Shown: positions 32,862 to 42,303 of the stretch, piece after piece
Position numbering within the stretch: position 1 is the stretch's first letter
Layout of the letters: each line of letters starts with the position of its first letter
Assembly: GCF_002632465.1 (NCBI RefSeq)
Contig: NZ_NIBS01000008.1
Location: 62,001 to 126,000 of the forward strand
DNA: 64,000 bases
From: Xenorhabdus budapestensis
GTDB taxonomy: Bacteria; Pseudomonadota; Gammaproteobacteria; Enterobacterales; Enterobacteriaceae
Reading direction: 5' to 3'
Notes under the pieces: generated by a model
Told to the model about the DNA's origin: nothing
Databases searched by the model: none
The model's input: the letters and a program-made list of their open reading frames with translations, nothing else
Translations under genes and position numbers: made by a program

Positions 32862-33119
32862 CTATTCTTTTTTGTCTTTGCTCTCTGATTTTTCAGACTG
32901 AGCAACGGTGGGCTTTTCAGTGAGATTTTTAGTTTCAAAGTCAGCATCATGGTTGTTTTTCTCAGTCTGATCTGACTTTTCATCATCACTCATCGCTTTT
33001 TTGAAGCCTTTTATCGACTCTCCCAAATCAGAACCTAATGTACGTAGTTTATTAGTCCCGAACAACAAAACAACAATGACAGCAATAATGAGTAATTGCC
33101 AAATACTTATACCACCCAT
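32862..33119 (-). CDS. tatA: Sec-independent protein translocase TatA
   Basis: TatA, 85 residues. A single N-terminal membrane helix (about 4-21) is followed by the [14 protein letters not shown] hinge and the amphipathic helix [15 protein letters not shown], then a polar charged tail. It polymerises to form the Tat pore. GAGGTAGATCAGT is before the ATG. The 210-bp gap to ubiB (33120-33329) probably carries the operon promoter. I could not define it. Confidence 0.95.
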   Translation of the reverse strand: MGGISIWQLLIIAVIVVLLFGTNKLRTLGSDLGESIKGFKKAMSDDEKSDQTEKNNHDADFETKNLTEKPTVAQSEKSESKDKKE

Positions 33120-33329
33120 ACTGATCTACCTCATGTTCGTGGGGAATATACCCTTCATCTTTCAGTTTGTAGTTTTGTTGACTACATCTTGAAATCTACC
33201 TCAGGTACATATTATTAATAATTTCATTATAAACTACGAACTTTATGTTCGAAAATACCCGCAACCATACCAAAAACTACAGCAAAATAATCTTTACTTC
33301 TTTTTACTTATTTTCTTTCCGGCCAATGG

Positions 33330-34958
33330 TTACTTAAGTTTAAACCAGCCCAATATCCACGATATTATTCCCACGCCCATCAATCCCCATGATAAATGAG
33401 TCAGGTTGGTGATAAAAAATAAACCACCACAGATAAACAATGTTGCACCAATCCCCAGCAAGTAAAGAGATTTTCGATGATTATTCCGTTGCTGTTTTAA
33501 CTGTTGTGATATCTTATCAATACTCGTTTGTAAACGTTTATGTTGTTGCAATGTGCCATAAATCAGTTCAGGAAATTCTGGTAGTTTTTCCGCCCAATAG
33601 GGTGCTTTTTCTTTAAATGCACGCATAATAGCTGGAAGACCAACTTGATCATGCAGCCAATCTTCCAGAAACGGTTTTGCCGTTTTCCATAAATCAAGCT
33701 GAGGATAGAGCTGGCGTCCTAACCCTTCGACATACAACAGTGTTTTTTGTAGCAGGACTAACTGAGGTTGCACTGCCATATTAAAACGACGGGCTGTATT
33801 GAAGAGGTTCAACAACACATGACCAAATGAGATATCTGCCAGTGGTTTTTCAAAAATAGGCTCACATACCGTTCTAATAGCAAACTCAAAATCTTCCACA
33901 TTGGTATCTACCGGAACCCAGCCTGAATCCACATGGAGTTCCGCTACCTTTCGATAATCTCGATTGAAGAAAGCAATAAAGTTTTCTGCCAGATAACGTT
34001 TATCATCTTTGTTCAGAGAACCAACAATACCGTAATCAATACCTATATAAGTGGGATCTTCCGGTCGTTCATAGCTGACAAAGATGTTGCCCGGATGCAT
34101 ATCTGCATGGAAGAAACTATCACGAAATACCTGAGTAAAAAATATCTGAACACCACGCTCAGCAAGTAACTTCATATTGGTATTTTGCGCTTCCAAAGCC
34201 GCAACATCAGACACGGGAATACCATAAATACGCTCCATGACCAGGACATTCTCCCGACAATAATCAGGATAAACTTCCGGTACATAAAGCATAGGGCTAT
34301 CTTCAAAATTGCGACGCAGTTGAATAGCATTTGCAGCTTCACGCAATAGATTCAACTCATCAAGCAGCGTTTTTTCATACTCACGAACCACTTCAAGTGG
34401 ACGAAGACGACGACCATCAGGCAATAAAGGAACCAAATTTGCCAAACGATACATTAACCGTACATCCGCCTTTATCACGGGTAAAATATCAGGGCGGATC
34501 ACTTTAATGACGATCTCTTTTCCATTCTCTTTAAGCCGTGCAGTGTGCACCTGAGCAATGGAGGCAGAAGCCAGAGGATGCAGAGCAAAATCCTCAAACC
34601 ACGTTTCCAGGCTTCCCCCCAATGCCGTCTCAATCGATTTGTGGGCAACGGCTCCATCAAAAGAAATGACCCGATCCTGCAATAAAGAGAGCTGATCAGA
34701 GATGGCGGAAGGAAACAGATCCCGCCGGGTAGAAAGCATTTGACCAAGTTTAATCCATACCGGGCCAAGCTCTTGCAATGCTAAGCGTAAGCGCTCTCCG
34801 AGCGGTTTATCTTTATGTCGATTAGGCAGCCAAAACAGGAAATAACGCCCAAAACGCAACGGCCATGTCAGTCGGATCTTCGGGATTAACTCATCCAGCC
34901 CATAGGTAAGAAAAACCTTAATGATAAAATAGAGGCGTTTTATTTCACTGGGAGTCAT
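33330..34958 (-). CDS. ubiB: UbiB, ABC1/ADCK-family atypical kinase for ubiquinone synthesis
   Basis: UbiB, 542 residues. It has the family KxGQ motif ([16 protein letters not shown]), the alanine-rich loop replacing the P-loop ([12 protein letters not shown]), the catalytic HADMHPGN loop and the [13 protein letters not shown]-equivalent. Two C-terminal transmembrane helices (about 495-540) close it. UbiB family ATPases are needed for ubiquinone synthesis. It overlaps ubiJ by 14 nt, so ubiE-ubiJ-ubiB are one operon as in E. coli. Confidence 0.96.
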   Translation of the reverse strand: MTPSEIKRLYFIIKVFLTYGLDELIPKIRLTWPLRFGRYFLFWLPNRHKDKPLGERLRLALQELGPVWIKLGQMLSTRRDLFPSAISDQLSLLQDRVISFDGAVAHKSIETALGGSLETWFEDFALHPLASASIAQVHTARLKENGKEIVIKVIRPDILPVIKADVRLMYRLANLVPLLPDGRRLRPLEVVREYEKTLLDELNLLREAANAIQLRRNFEDSPMLYVPEVYPDYCRENVLVMERIYGIPVSDVAALEAQNTNMKLLAERGVQIFFTQVFRDSFFHADMHPGNIFVSYERPEDPTYIGIDYGIVGSLNKDDKRYLAENFIAFFNRDYRKVAELHVDSGWVPVDTNVEDFEFAIRTVCEPIFEKPLADISFGHVLLNLFNTARRFNMAVQPQLVLLQKTLLYVEGLGRQLYPQLDLWKTAKPFLEDWLHDQVGLPAIMRAFKEKAPYWAEKLPEFPELIYGTLQQHKRLQTSIDKISQQLKQQRNNHRKSLYLLGIGATLFICGGLFFITNLTHLSWGLMGVGIISWILGWFKLK

Positions 34959-35598
34959 ATTTCTCCTCCATTACTGCCAGACGCTTTTCCATGTCAGACA
35001 GTTCATTGGCAACAGCATTAACTTCTTCACTGAAATAAGCCAATTCCAAAGCACCAGGTGCCATTCTCCACTCTTCCGTCAATGATTCTGCCAGGTAAGT
35101 TTTTTGCTTTGTGATGGTATTACGGGCAAAACTGATACTGTTTTTCATTACCCGATTGATACCTTCTGCCAAAATATCACCGACATAAGGTGAAAGGTAA
35201 TGGGCAGGATCCCATTCCAGCATATCCAGCAAGGCCGACCACTGCTGAATAACCTGCATATCCCCTTCAATGACAATTTCACCACTGTTAATCAGAGATG
35301 AAAGACATTGACGATCCCGTAGTTTAAGCAATGCTGGTAATGTCGTTTTCATCGAACAATTAACAACTCCTGACCATTGGCTTAAAACATCTAACTGTCT
35401 TTCATTGAAAACCAATACCAATGGTGTCTCAAGTTCTTTCAGTTCGATAGAAAGAATTTTTCCCGCTAGTCGCATACGGGCTGATTTCAATATGGTTTCG
35501 CGGTACAACAGATGATTCAGAGTTGTTTCCAGAAAAGCAGTCAGAACCGGAAATAATACCGTAGAATTCACACTGTGACTTAATGAGGGAGTTTCCAT
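34945..35598 (-). CDS. ubiJ: UbiJ, SCP2-domain ubiquinone synthesis accessory factor
   Basis: A 217-residue protein with an N-terminal SCP2-like lipid-binding domain (about 20-125; [23 protein letters not shown]) and a helical C-terminal part containing the conserved [20 protein letters not shown]. UbiJ organises the soluble Ubi complex. The start is at 35598, one nucleotide after the ubiE stop. The longer frame from 35631 overlaps ubiE and is not supported. In E. coli the 3' part of this gene overlaps the small RNA EsrE. I cannot tell whether that RNA exists here. Confidence 0.9.
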   Translation of the reverse strand: METPSLSHSVNSTVLFPVLTAFLETTLNHLLYRETILKSARMRLAGKILSIELKELETPLVLVFNERQLDVLSQWSGVVNCSMKTTLPALLKLRDRQCLSSLINSGEIVIEGDMQVIQQWSALLDMLEWDPAHYLSPYVGDILAEGINRVMKNSISFARNTITKQKTYLAESLTEEWRMAPGALELAYFSEEVNAVANELSDMEKRLAVMEEKYDSQ

Positions 35599-35599
35599 T

Positions 35600-36355
35600 T
35601 CAGAACTTAAACCCTTTATGCAGTGCAACAATTCCCCCCGTCATATTGTTGTAAGAAACTTGCTCAAAGCCAGCTGTTTCCATCATGGCTTTTAATGTTT
35701 CTTGATCGGGGTGCATACGAATGGATTCTGTCAGATAACGGTAACTATCCGCATCTTTAACAACCGCCTGACCAATACGTGGCAGAATGTGGAACGAATA
35801 GGTATCATAAATTTTACTCAACGGTGCCAGCACAGGTTTAGAAAATTCCAGTACCAATAAACGCCCACCTGGTTTCAGGACACGGTACATAGAACGCAGG
35901 GCTTTGTCTTTATCCGTGACATTACGCAAGCCGAATGAAATAGTAATGCAGTCAAAATAGTTATCCGTAAATGGTAATTCTTCAGCATTAGCCTGAACAT
36001 AGCTGACATTACCGACTATGCCGTTATCGCGCAATTTTTCCCGCCCGACTTTCAGCATAGAGTCGTTGATATCCGCCAGAACAACTTCTCCCTTTTCACC
36101 TACAAGGCGGGAAAATTTCGCTGTCAGATCCCCTGTTCCCCCTGCCAGATCAAGGACTCTATGACCACGGCGCACACCACTTGCATCAATAGTGAAACGC
36201 TTCCAGATACGATGAATGCCAAACGACATCAAGTCATTCATCAAATCGTATTTTGATGCGACAGAGTGAAATACCTCTGCCACCATATCTTTTTTCTCTT
36301 CTTTGACTACGGTACGGAAACCAAAATGAGTGGTTTCTTTCGATTGATCTGCCAT
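35600..36355 (-). CDS. ubiE: Ubiquinone/menaquinone C-methyltransferase
   Basis: UbiE, 251 residues as in E. coli, is an S-adenosylmethionine-dependent methyltransferase acting in both ubiquinone and menaquinone synthesis. Motif I is [20 protein letters not shown]. The UbiE signatures [19 protein letters not shown] and [17 protein letters not shown] are present. The start at 36355 gives [12 protein letters not shown]. The frame extends to 36379 but E. coli UbiE starts here. The ribosome-binding site is weak. Confidence 0.96.
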   Translation of the reverse strand: MADQSKETTHFGFRTVVKEEKKDMVAEVFHSVASKYDLMNDLMSFGIHRIWKRFTIDASGVRRGHRVLDLAGGTGDLTAKFSRLVGEKGEVVLADINDSMLKVGREKLRDNGIVGNVSYVQANAEELPFTDNYFDCITISFGLRNVTDKDKALRSMYRVLKPGGRLLVLEFSKPVLAPLSKIYDTYSFHILPRIGQAVVKDADSYRYLTESIRMHPDQETLKAMMETAGFEQVSYNNMTGGIVALHKGFKF

Positions 36356-36428
36356 GTTATTTGTCCGCTTTTCATTCAAAAAATTATAGCAAGTGTACCA
36401 GCCTTTCCGGTAAAACCCTATTCAGACT

Positions 36429-37784
36429 TTACTCATTAATTGATAACGATTGGAAAGATTTATCAATAATCTGTGAATCGATGGGGCGTTTAATATCCAC
36501 ACCTAAATCACGAAATCCTTCAGCCTGATTAATCAAATTCCCCTTTCCTTCTGTCAGCTTTTTCATTGCCAAATGGTAACTTGCCTGTGCTTTACTAAGG
36601 CTTTGTCCTAAGCCCTGCATATCATCCACAAACAATCGCATTTTGTCATACATTCTGGCCGCTTTTTCCGCGATCAAACGTGCATTCTGGCTTTGATATT
36701 CATAGCGCCAAAGGTTATTGATAGTGCGAACAGCCACCAAAAGTGTAGAGGGGCTAACCAGCATAATATTATGCTTCAGTGCCTCGTCGAGTATTTCGGG
36801 AGTCTGGTTAAGTGCCACCAGATAAGCAGGCTCTACAGGGATAAACATCAAGACATAGTCCAGTGAACGCACTCCGGGTAACTGTTGATAATTTTTACGG
36901 CTAAGTCCCCGGATATGACCTCTTATAGAGTTTATATGCTCCTGTAATGCCTGTACTTGCTCTGTTTCATCATCGCTATTGAAATAACGTTCATAAGCAA
37001 TCAATGACATTTTGGCATCAATAATGACATCTTTTCCTTGTGGTAAGTGCACAATCACATCAGGCTGAAAACGATCTCTATTTTCTGTTTTAATGTTAAC
37101 CTGTGTATGAAACTCATGTCCTTCACGTAAACCGGATGCCTCCAAAACCCGTGCCAAGACCATTTCGCCCCAATTACCCTGCATTTTGTTATCCCCTTTC
37201 AGGGCTTTTGTCAGATTAATCGCCTCTTTTGCCATCTGAGCATTAAGCTGCTGAAGGTTACGGATTTCATGGGTTAGAGTATGACGTTCGCGTGCTTCCT
37301 GTCCGAAACTATCTTGCACCTGACGACGGAACCCTTCTAATTGTTCACGGAAAGGCATTAACAGGTCATTGAGACTTTGGCGACTGTATTCATCAGTACG
37401 CCGCCGATTTTGTTCAAAAATACGATTGGCGAGATTTTCAAATTGGGTATTCAGACGTTGTTCACTATTAATCAAGAGACGTTGTTTTTCTTCCGCAGCC
37501 AGCCTGCTTTCTTCAAGCCGAGTACTCAACTCACGCAACTCGGCTTCCTGCACGCTGTTGATTTCACGCTGAGCAAGCAATTCTTGGTTTAATTGTTCAC
37601 ATTCAGTGCGCCAATAATGGGATTGCTCTAATTTTTCATGACTAACCGCAAGTTGACTGTGTAATTCACGCAGTTCCTTTTCTTTGTATTGAATACGTTG
37701 GTGAACAGAAAACCAGACGAAAAAACCTCCGCCTAATAATCCACTTAATCCACCAATTAACATGTATAACAAATGGATATCCAC
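36429..37784 (-). CDS. rmuC: RmuC, DNA recombination/inversion-limiting protein
   Basis: RmuC, 451 residues (E. coli 475). An N-terminal transmembrane helix (about 5-24) is followed by a long coiled coil to about residue 190 and the conserved RmuC nuclease-like domain (GNWGEMVLARVLEASGL ... RFQPDVIVHLPQGKDVIIDAKMSL). E. coli rmuC mutants show more inversions at short inverted repeats. The biochemical activity is unproven. It lies upstream of ubiE on the same strand, as in E. coli. Confidence 0.93.
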   Translation of the reverse strand: MDIHLLYMLIGGLSGLLGGGFFVWFSVHQRIQYKEKELRELHSQLAVSHEKLEQSHYWRTECEQLNQELLAQREINSVQEAELRELSTRLEESRLAAEEKQRLLINSEQRLNTQFENLANRIFEQNRRRTDEYSRQSLNDLLMPFREQLEGFRRQVQDSFGQEARERHTLTHEIRNLQQLNAQMAKEAINLTKALKGDNKMQGNWGEMVLARVLEASGLREGHEFHTQVNIKTENRDRFQPDVIVHLPQGKDVIIDAKMSLIAYERYFNSDDETEQVQALQEHINSIRGHIRGLSRKNYQQLPGVRSLDYVLMFIPVEPAYLVALNQTPEILDEALKHNIMLVSPSTLLVAVRTINNLWRYEYQSQNARLIAEKAARMYDKMRLFVDDMQGLGQSLSKAQASYHLAMKKLTEGKGNLINQAEGFRDLGVDIKRPIDSQIIDKSFQSLSINE

Positions 37785-37900
37785 CTATACCCCCCACTAA
37801 CTTTACCCCAGCCACTTTGCTTTAATGTAAGTTAAATAGAGGCTGTATAGATGTCCAGATTATTCACCGGATTTCTTTCAGTTTGCAAAGCGGCTCGCAA

Positions 37901-38431
37901 TTAACCCATCCACTCTGCTAACCAACGTATTCCAAAAGCTCCCGGAGCTAAAATACCAAATGCCCAAATCAGCGCAGAAGTGAAATTAGCAAGCTGGAAA
38001 TGGCGTTTTGGCATCGCACAAATACCTGCCACCAATGGGATTGCCGCTCTTAAAGGGCCAAAAAAGCGGCCAATGAAAACGCCCCACACACCCCAGCGTT
38101 CAAAAAATTGATGGCCACGAACCAATGTTTGTGGATGGCGTGAAAGCGGCCACATTTTGCCGACATTTTCCTTGAAATGGTAACCAAATAGATAAGAAAC
38201 CCAATCACCAAAGAAGGCTCCTGCGGCAGCGGCTATCCATATCGGCCAAAAATTTAATCCACTCTCACCAATCAAAGCTCCCAGCCCCAACAAGATGATC
38301 GTGGCTGGCAATAACAGAGAAATGAATGCCAGAGATTCACCAAAAGCGAGCAAGAAAATAATAGGGATTGCCCATACTTCATGATTTTTTACAAAATTGG
38401 TGATGACTTCGATGATTTCATGCAGGCTCAC
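37901..38431 (-). CDS. DedA-family membrane protein
   Basis: A 176-residue membrane protein of the DedA/VTT family, of which E. coli YabI is the nearest relative I recall. It has four or five hydrophobic segments. The family signatures are FGESLAFISLLLPATIILLGLGALIG, GAFFGDWVSYLFGYHF and FIGRFFGPLRAAIPLVAGICAMP. DedA proteins recycle membrane lipids such as undecaprenyl phosphate across the bilayer. This one is shorter than YabI (254), ending soon after the conserved core. Nothing in E. coli lies between udp and rmuC, so this gene and the next are additions. Confidence 0.85.
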   Translation of the reverse strand: MSLHEIIEVITNFVKNHEVWAIPIIFLLAFGESLAFISLLLPATIILLGLGALIGESGLNFWPIWIAAAAGAFFGDWVSYLFGYHFKENVGKMWPLSRHPQTLVRGHQFFERWGVWGVFIGRFFGPLRAAIPLVAGICAMPKRHFQLANFTSALIWAFGILAPGAFGIRWLAEWMG

Positions 38432-38542
38432 ATTAATCTTTCCTGTGTTAATCTTTACCGGATTTCAGGTTAGCAACAAATTAATCAATCGATACTAACC
38501 TGCTATTTTTTTGTTCAAAAAAATTCATTCCAAAAAATAGAT

Positions 38543-39325
38543 TTATTCGAGGAAATAACTTTGCAATTTTTCACGATCTGCAATATTGAGCCCAATGTCT
38601 TTTTCCAACCAGATATCCACACTACCATAGTGTCCATTGATACTGTTCAGTGCGATCATCAAAAATTCTTCCCTGACTGAATACACATAAGCCAATTTTT
38701 CAACCACACTATCACTCATCACTTTTGCATGTTCATTCAATAGATATTCACGATACGGTGCCAGAGTGATATTTGTCACCAAATAGTCTTCTATCACTGT
38801 ATCCAGATCTGCCCCCAGAGCAAACAATACCAGAGCAGAGCCGACACCTGTTCTGTCTTTACCCACAGCACAATGTTGTACAATTCCACCTTTCTCAGGC
38901 TGTAGCAATAGCTTAGCTAATGTCTTATAAGCAGGATTATTAATTGGTAACAATTGATACAGACGCAACATAAAATCTTTCGCATCAAACTGTTCCAACG
39001 CTTCATGACTCAGCCTCTCCAGATTAGCATCAACTTCTTTGGAAAGCGGATTAGCCGGAGCATGATGGTAATTCGCTCCACGCCACACCTGATCTGGCCT
39101 GTCCTCAATTTCACTACTATCACGATAATCAATGATCTGGAAAAGATTTTGTTCCATCAAAAAAGCCTGATCGTTATCAGTCAACATGTCCAGAGAGCCT
39201 GAACGAAATAACAAACCTGACTTAATCTTAGAACCATTGTTCAGTGTTTTATTGCCTAAATCACGGAAGTTGATCCCGCCATTCAAAGGAAGTAATGAGG
39301 GGTGAGATAGAAATGTTGTGGTCAT
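38543..39325 (-). CDS. Tyrosine-protein phosphatase (Y_phosphatase3 type)
   Basis: A 260-residue phosphatase of the bacterial IphP/PtpB-like group. The catalytic P-loop is HCAVGKDRTG (about residues 154-163: nucleophile Cys, Lys-Asp, Arg). The N-terminal signature GGINFRDLGNKT ... SGLLFRSGSLD is typical of the family. Members dephosphorylate phosphotyrosine, and some also act on serine or phosphoinositides. I chose ATG 39325. A GTG at 39331 is in frame and also possible. The gene stands between the DedA gene and udp with gaps of 111 and 185 nt, so it is probably monocistronic. Confidence 0.85.
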   Translation of the reverse strand: MTTTFLSHPSLLPLNGGINFRDLGNKTLNNGSKIKSGLLFRSGSLDMLTDNDQAFLMEQNLFQIIDYRDSSEIEDRPDQVWRGANYHHAPANPLSKEVDANLERLSHEALEQFDAKDFMLRLYQLLPINNPAYKTLAKLLLQPEKGGIVQHCAVGKDRTGVGSALVLFALGADLDTVIEDYLVTNITLAPYREYLLNEHAKVMSDSVVEKLAYVYSVREEFLMIALNSINGHYGSVDIWLEKDIGLNIADREKLQSYFLE

Positions 39326-39476
39326 AATCACTCTTTCTTATTGAAGTACACGTTATTGGAACAGACTGTTATCGCAACAAACTGTAATTGAAATAGGTTG
39401 TTATTAATGCAAAATGTTATGACATTATCAGATTTCAGAATGAAATAAAGTGGAGAAAACAGAAAGTTTAGGTGAT

Positions 39477-39498
39477 CGGGCCAGAATATTCCGGCCCG
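39477..39498 (-). terminator. Hairpin after udp
   Basis: CGGGCC and GGCCCG form a GC-rich stem around a 10-nt loop, 12 nt after the udp stop on the minus strand. There is no clear U-tract, so it is a probable terminator. Confidence 0.6.
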
Positions 39499-39510
39499 TG
39501 AATAGAGTGA

Positions 39511-40266
39511 TTACAACAGACGACGAGCCGCGTCTACAACAATGCCTAATGCATTACTTTCTGTTTTTTTCAGCAATTCAACATCTGGAATTTCCTGCTG
39601 AGTACGGTTAACAATCACACCCGCAACCATACCAGCACGCAGTCCCTGACTTGCACACATTGTCAACAAAGTCGCTGATTCCATTTCAAAGTTCATCACC
39701 CCCATTTCCTGCCACTCTTTCATAGAGCCCTGAAAGCGACGGACAACACGACCAGAATAGGTATCGTAACGCTCCTGTCCTGGATAAAAAGTATCAGAAG
39801 AAGCGGTCACACCGACGTGAGTTGTGGAACCTGATGCTTTTGCTGCTGCATACAGTGCATTGGTACATTCAAAATCAGCCACAGCCGGGAACTCCATCGG
39901 AGCAAAGTGCAGGCTAGCTCCATCCAGACGAACTGCGGCAGTAGTCACTAACACATCACCTACATTAATATTCTTCTGGATCGCCCCAGTTGTACCAATA
40001 CGTAAGAAAGTGCGTACACCCAATTGCGCCAATTCTTCTACAACAATTGACGTTGATGGGCCACCAATACCCGTGGAGCAGACAACAACTGGCTTACCAT
40101 CAATTTTGGCACTCCATGTTGTAAATTCACGATGAGAAGCCAGATGAACTGGGTTATCCATCAATCTTGCAATTTTCTCAACACGGTTAGGATCGCCTGG
40201 AACAATAGCCAGAGTTGCGCCCTGTAAGTCGTTTTTGGTAATACCTAAATGAAATACATCAGACAT
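39511..40266 (-). CDS. udp: Uridine phosphorylase
   Basis: Udp, 251 residues (E. coli 253), splits uridine with phosphate to uracil and ribose-1-phosphate. The phosphate-binding [10 protein letters not shown] is near residue 26, and the PNP/UDP family signature [21 protein letters not shown] is present. The nucleoside-binding [11 protein letters not shown] is at about 195-205. A CRP-like site lies about 120-140 bp upstream, consistent with catabolite control known for E. coli udp. Confidence 0.97.
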   Translation of the reverse strand: MSDVFHLGITKNDLQGATLAIVPGDPNRVEKIARLMDNPVHLASHREFTTWSAKIDGKPVVVCSTGIGGPSTSIVVEELAQLGVRTFLRIGTTGAIQKNINVGDVLVTTAAVRLDGASLHFAPMEFPAVADFECTNALYAAAKASGSTTHVGVTASSDTFYPGQERYDTYSGRVVRRFQGSMKEWQEMGVMNFEMESATLLTMCASQGLRAGMVAGVIVNRTQQEIPDVELLKKTESNALGIVVDAARRLL

Positions 40267-40383
40267 ATTGGCTCCTCAACAGGAATAATTCAAAATACAG
40301 ATGCCTAAACTTAATGAATACTCTGACATTTTTTGGCGATGAAAGTCACCTTTAGTTAATCGACTAAAGAAACGCATACATTA

Positions 40384-40405
40384 AATCGTGACTAATATCA
40401 CATTT
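40384..40405 (-). promoter_or_regulatory. CRP-binding site upstream of udp
   Basis: On the minus strand AATGTGATATTAGTCACGAT fits the CRP dyad TGTGA-N6-TCACA with one mismatch in the second half. It is centred about 130 bp before the udp start. It could also act on the gntP side, but that gene ends here rather than starting. Confidence 0.6.
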
Positions 40406-40468
40406 ATGTGTGATGAATAATACGGTGAGTATAGAGCCGAAATGGAAATAATATTCGAAGAATAATCA

Positions 40469-40493
40469 CAAAAAAGCGCTCTTCACAGAGCGC
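40469..40493 (-). terminator. Rho-independent terminator of the gntP-family gene
   Basis: The minus strand GCGCTCT-GTGA-AGAGCGC followed by TTTTTTGTG is a 7-bp GC-rich stem with U-tract, 12 nt after the stop. A near-copy is at 42017-42042. Confidence 0.9.
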
Positions 40494-40504
40494 CGTTGGA
40501 TCAT

Positions 40505-41884
40505 TTACAAGATTAAGTTAAGAAGCAATATGCCACACAGTCCAATTCCCCATGCAATTGTTGTCGGAATCGACCAGACGATCACTTGATGCCTCACATC
40601 CTTAATACCCATCATCCGGTTAACTACCCAGAAAAAACAATCATTAAAATAGCTGAAGAACAGTGTTCCCATCATTGCAGCCTGAGCAGCCACCAACATA
40701 TTAATATCCGGTATCTGTTTAATAACAGGCGCTGAAATAGACGCCGCTGTAATCATTGCCACAGTACCAGAGCCTTGAATAATGCGTATTAACGTCGCAA
40801 TGATAAATGGGATCAAGACAGGAGTTATTGGCAGGCTGGCTATATATTGTGCCAGTATTGTCCCGGTTGAACCTTCATTTAATACAGCTCCCAGCGCCCC
40901 TCCTGCACCTGACACTAATAAAATAATACCCACGGTTTGTAACCCGGTTTCCAAATGTTCAATAACCTCTTGTTTACTAACATTTGGCATGAGCTTATAA
41001 ACCGCCAGCAATACACTGATTGCCAGAGCGATAATGGGTGATCCAAGAAAATTAAAAACCTGAAAGTAAAAATGGTTTTCCTTACCGATAAATAGAGCCG
41101 TTTTCAACAATAATCCATTCACAACATTAATGAAAATCAGCACGATAGGCACAACAATAGGCAAAAGAGAAATAAATAATCCTGGTAATGGCGTGTTCGA
41201 TTTATCTTCCATATAACTTTGATGAATTTGTCGCAGATTTTCTTCTGTCTCAACAAGCTGATATTCAGGATATTTAGTCTCTAACCATTTGGCATAACAG
41301 GTAATACCAATAACGCATGGGATAGCCAGTATCATACCCACCAGCATCACTTTACCTACGCTTACTCCGAATATTCCGGCCACACCAAGCGGCCCCGGTG
41401 TTGGTGGAACAATATGGTGAGTCACCACCAGCCCTCCGGCCAATGCTACTCCTAACGTCAGTACATTCCGTTTGCCTTTCTTCGCCAATGCTTTCACCAG
41501 AGGATAGAGGATCACAAAAGCCGAATTAACAAATATAGGAATACTGACGATATAACCCGTGATTGCCAGCGCCCATTCTTCGCGCTTTTTACCTAACCAC
41601 TTGATCAAGCTATAGGCAATTTGTTCAGTTGCACCAGAGGCTTCCAATATTCGCCCCATCATGCTTCCCAATCCGATCACAATACCAATACTGCCCAATG
41701 TCGAACCAAACCCTTTAGCAATAACCTCAACGACATTGCTCATGGTTAAACCACCGGATACTCCTGCGATAACCGCAGCAATTAACATGGCAAGAAGTAC
41801 ATGAATACGAGTACGTAAAACCAGAAAAATCAGCGTAAATACCGCCACTCCCAATCCAATAATTGGAATGTAAAATTCCACCAT
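40505..41884 (-). CDS. GntP-family gluconate/organic-acid permease
   Basis: A 459-residue inner-membrane transporter with about 12-14 hydrophobic segments. It shows GntP-family signatures such as GSIGIVIGLGSMMGRILEASG, HHIVPPTPGPLGVAGIFGV and RIIQGSGTVAMITAASI. The family takes up gluconate, glycerate, fructuronate or related acids with protons. The substrate cannot be set from sequence, so no symbol is given. The start at 41884 (MVEFYIPIIG) has GGGGTTTT before it. The longer frame from 41899 is not needed. It occupies the place of ysgA between udp and metE. A broken second copy follows at 42055-42252. Confidence 0.88.
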   Translation of the reverse strand: MVEFYIPIIGLGVAVFTLIFLVLRTRIHVLLAMLIAAVIAGVSGGLTMSNVVEVIAKGFGSTLGSIGIVIGLGSMMGRILEASGATEQIAYSLIKWLGKKREEWALAITGYIVSIPIFVNSAFVILYPLVKALAKKGKRNVLTLGVALAGGLVVTHHIVPPTPGPLGVAGIFGVSVGKVMLVGMILAIPCVIGITCYAKWLETKYPEYQLVETEENLRQIHQSYMEDKSNTPLPGLFISLLPIVVPIVLIFINVVNGLLLKTALFIGKENHFYFQVFNFLGSPIIALAISVLLAVYKLMPNVSKQEVIEHLETGLQTVGIILLVSGAGGALGAVLNEGSTGTILAQYIASLPITPVLIPFIIATLIRIIQGSGTVAMITAASISAPVIKQIPDINMLVAAQAAMMGTLFFSYFNDCFFWVVNRMMGIKDVRHQVIVWSIPTTIAWGIGLCGILLLNLIL

Positions 41885-42016
41885 AAAACCCCGTTTCAAT
41901 CTGTATTATTGGTGATAAATGTGCATGGTATGTCAGTCAAAGTTCTTGTTACAAGCTGTACCAAAACTTGAAGTCTTAATTAAAGTAATGAGGATTTTAT
42001 TTGGAATATCCAGAAT

Positions 42017-42042
42017 AAAGAAAAGCGCCCTTTACAGAGCGC
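42017..42042 (-). terminator. Terminator left by the decayed gntP copy
   Basis: The minus strand GCGCTCT-GTAA-AGGGCGC plus TTTTCTTT matches the intact gntP terminator at 40469-40493, apart from a G-U pair and one loop base. It lies 13 nt after the broken reading frame, so it is probably a duplicated relic that may still function. Confidence 0.7.
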
Positions 42043-42054
42043 CATTACGACGAC

Positions 42055-42252
42055 TTACATGGTTCCACTTTCATGTAATACTGCACCCAAAGCGCTACCA
42101 GCACCAGTAACCAACAGAATAACACCTGCCATCTTTAAGCTATTTTCCAGATGTTCAATTACCTCATGCTTGTTAACTTTGGGCATTAGCGTATAAATTG
42201 CCAATAATACACTAATTGCCAAAACAATAATTGGCTCACCAAGAAAATCAAC
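42055..42252 (-). pseudogene. Fragment of a second GntP-family permease
   Basis: The minus strand encodes about 65 residues (VDFLGEPIIVLAISVLLAIY ... LVTGAGSALGAVLHESG). They align without gaps to residues about 275-340 of the intact permease at 40505 (NFLGSPIIALAISVLLAVY ... LVSGAGGALGAVLNEGS). The N-terminal two thirds and C-terminal quarter are missing, and the frame stops just before a copy of the gntP terminator. The in-frame ATG at 42297 adds unrelated residues. This is a tandem duplicate reduced by deletions. The divergence suggests it is not recent. Confidence 0.82.
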
Positions 42253-42254
42253 TC

Positions 42255-42283
42255 GCCCACCACGCTTATCTAGTGTGGTGGGC
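42255..42283 (-). terminator. Hairpin terminator of metE
   Basis: GCCCACCAC and GTGGTGGGC form a 9-bp GC-rich stem with an 11-nt loop, 20 nt after the metE stop on the minus strand. It abuts the edge of the gntP relic. There is no strong U-tract. Confidence 0.65.
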
Positions 42284-42303
42284 AACTTGTTGCTCAAATT
42301 AAT

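Noticed and set aside
40394-40415. Second dyad TCACA-TTTATG-TGTGA next to the CRP site
   Set aside because: The half-sites are in the inverted order (TCACA first), so it does not fit a CRP site. Only the overlapping TGTGA-N6-TCACG site was kept.
41919-42110. 63-codon plus-strand frame between gntP and metE
   Set aside because: It overlaps the relic terminator and the gntP fragment on the opposite strand. No domain or start signal.
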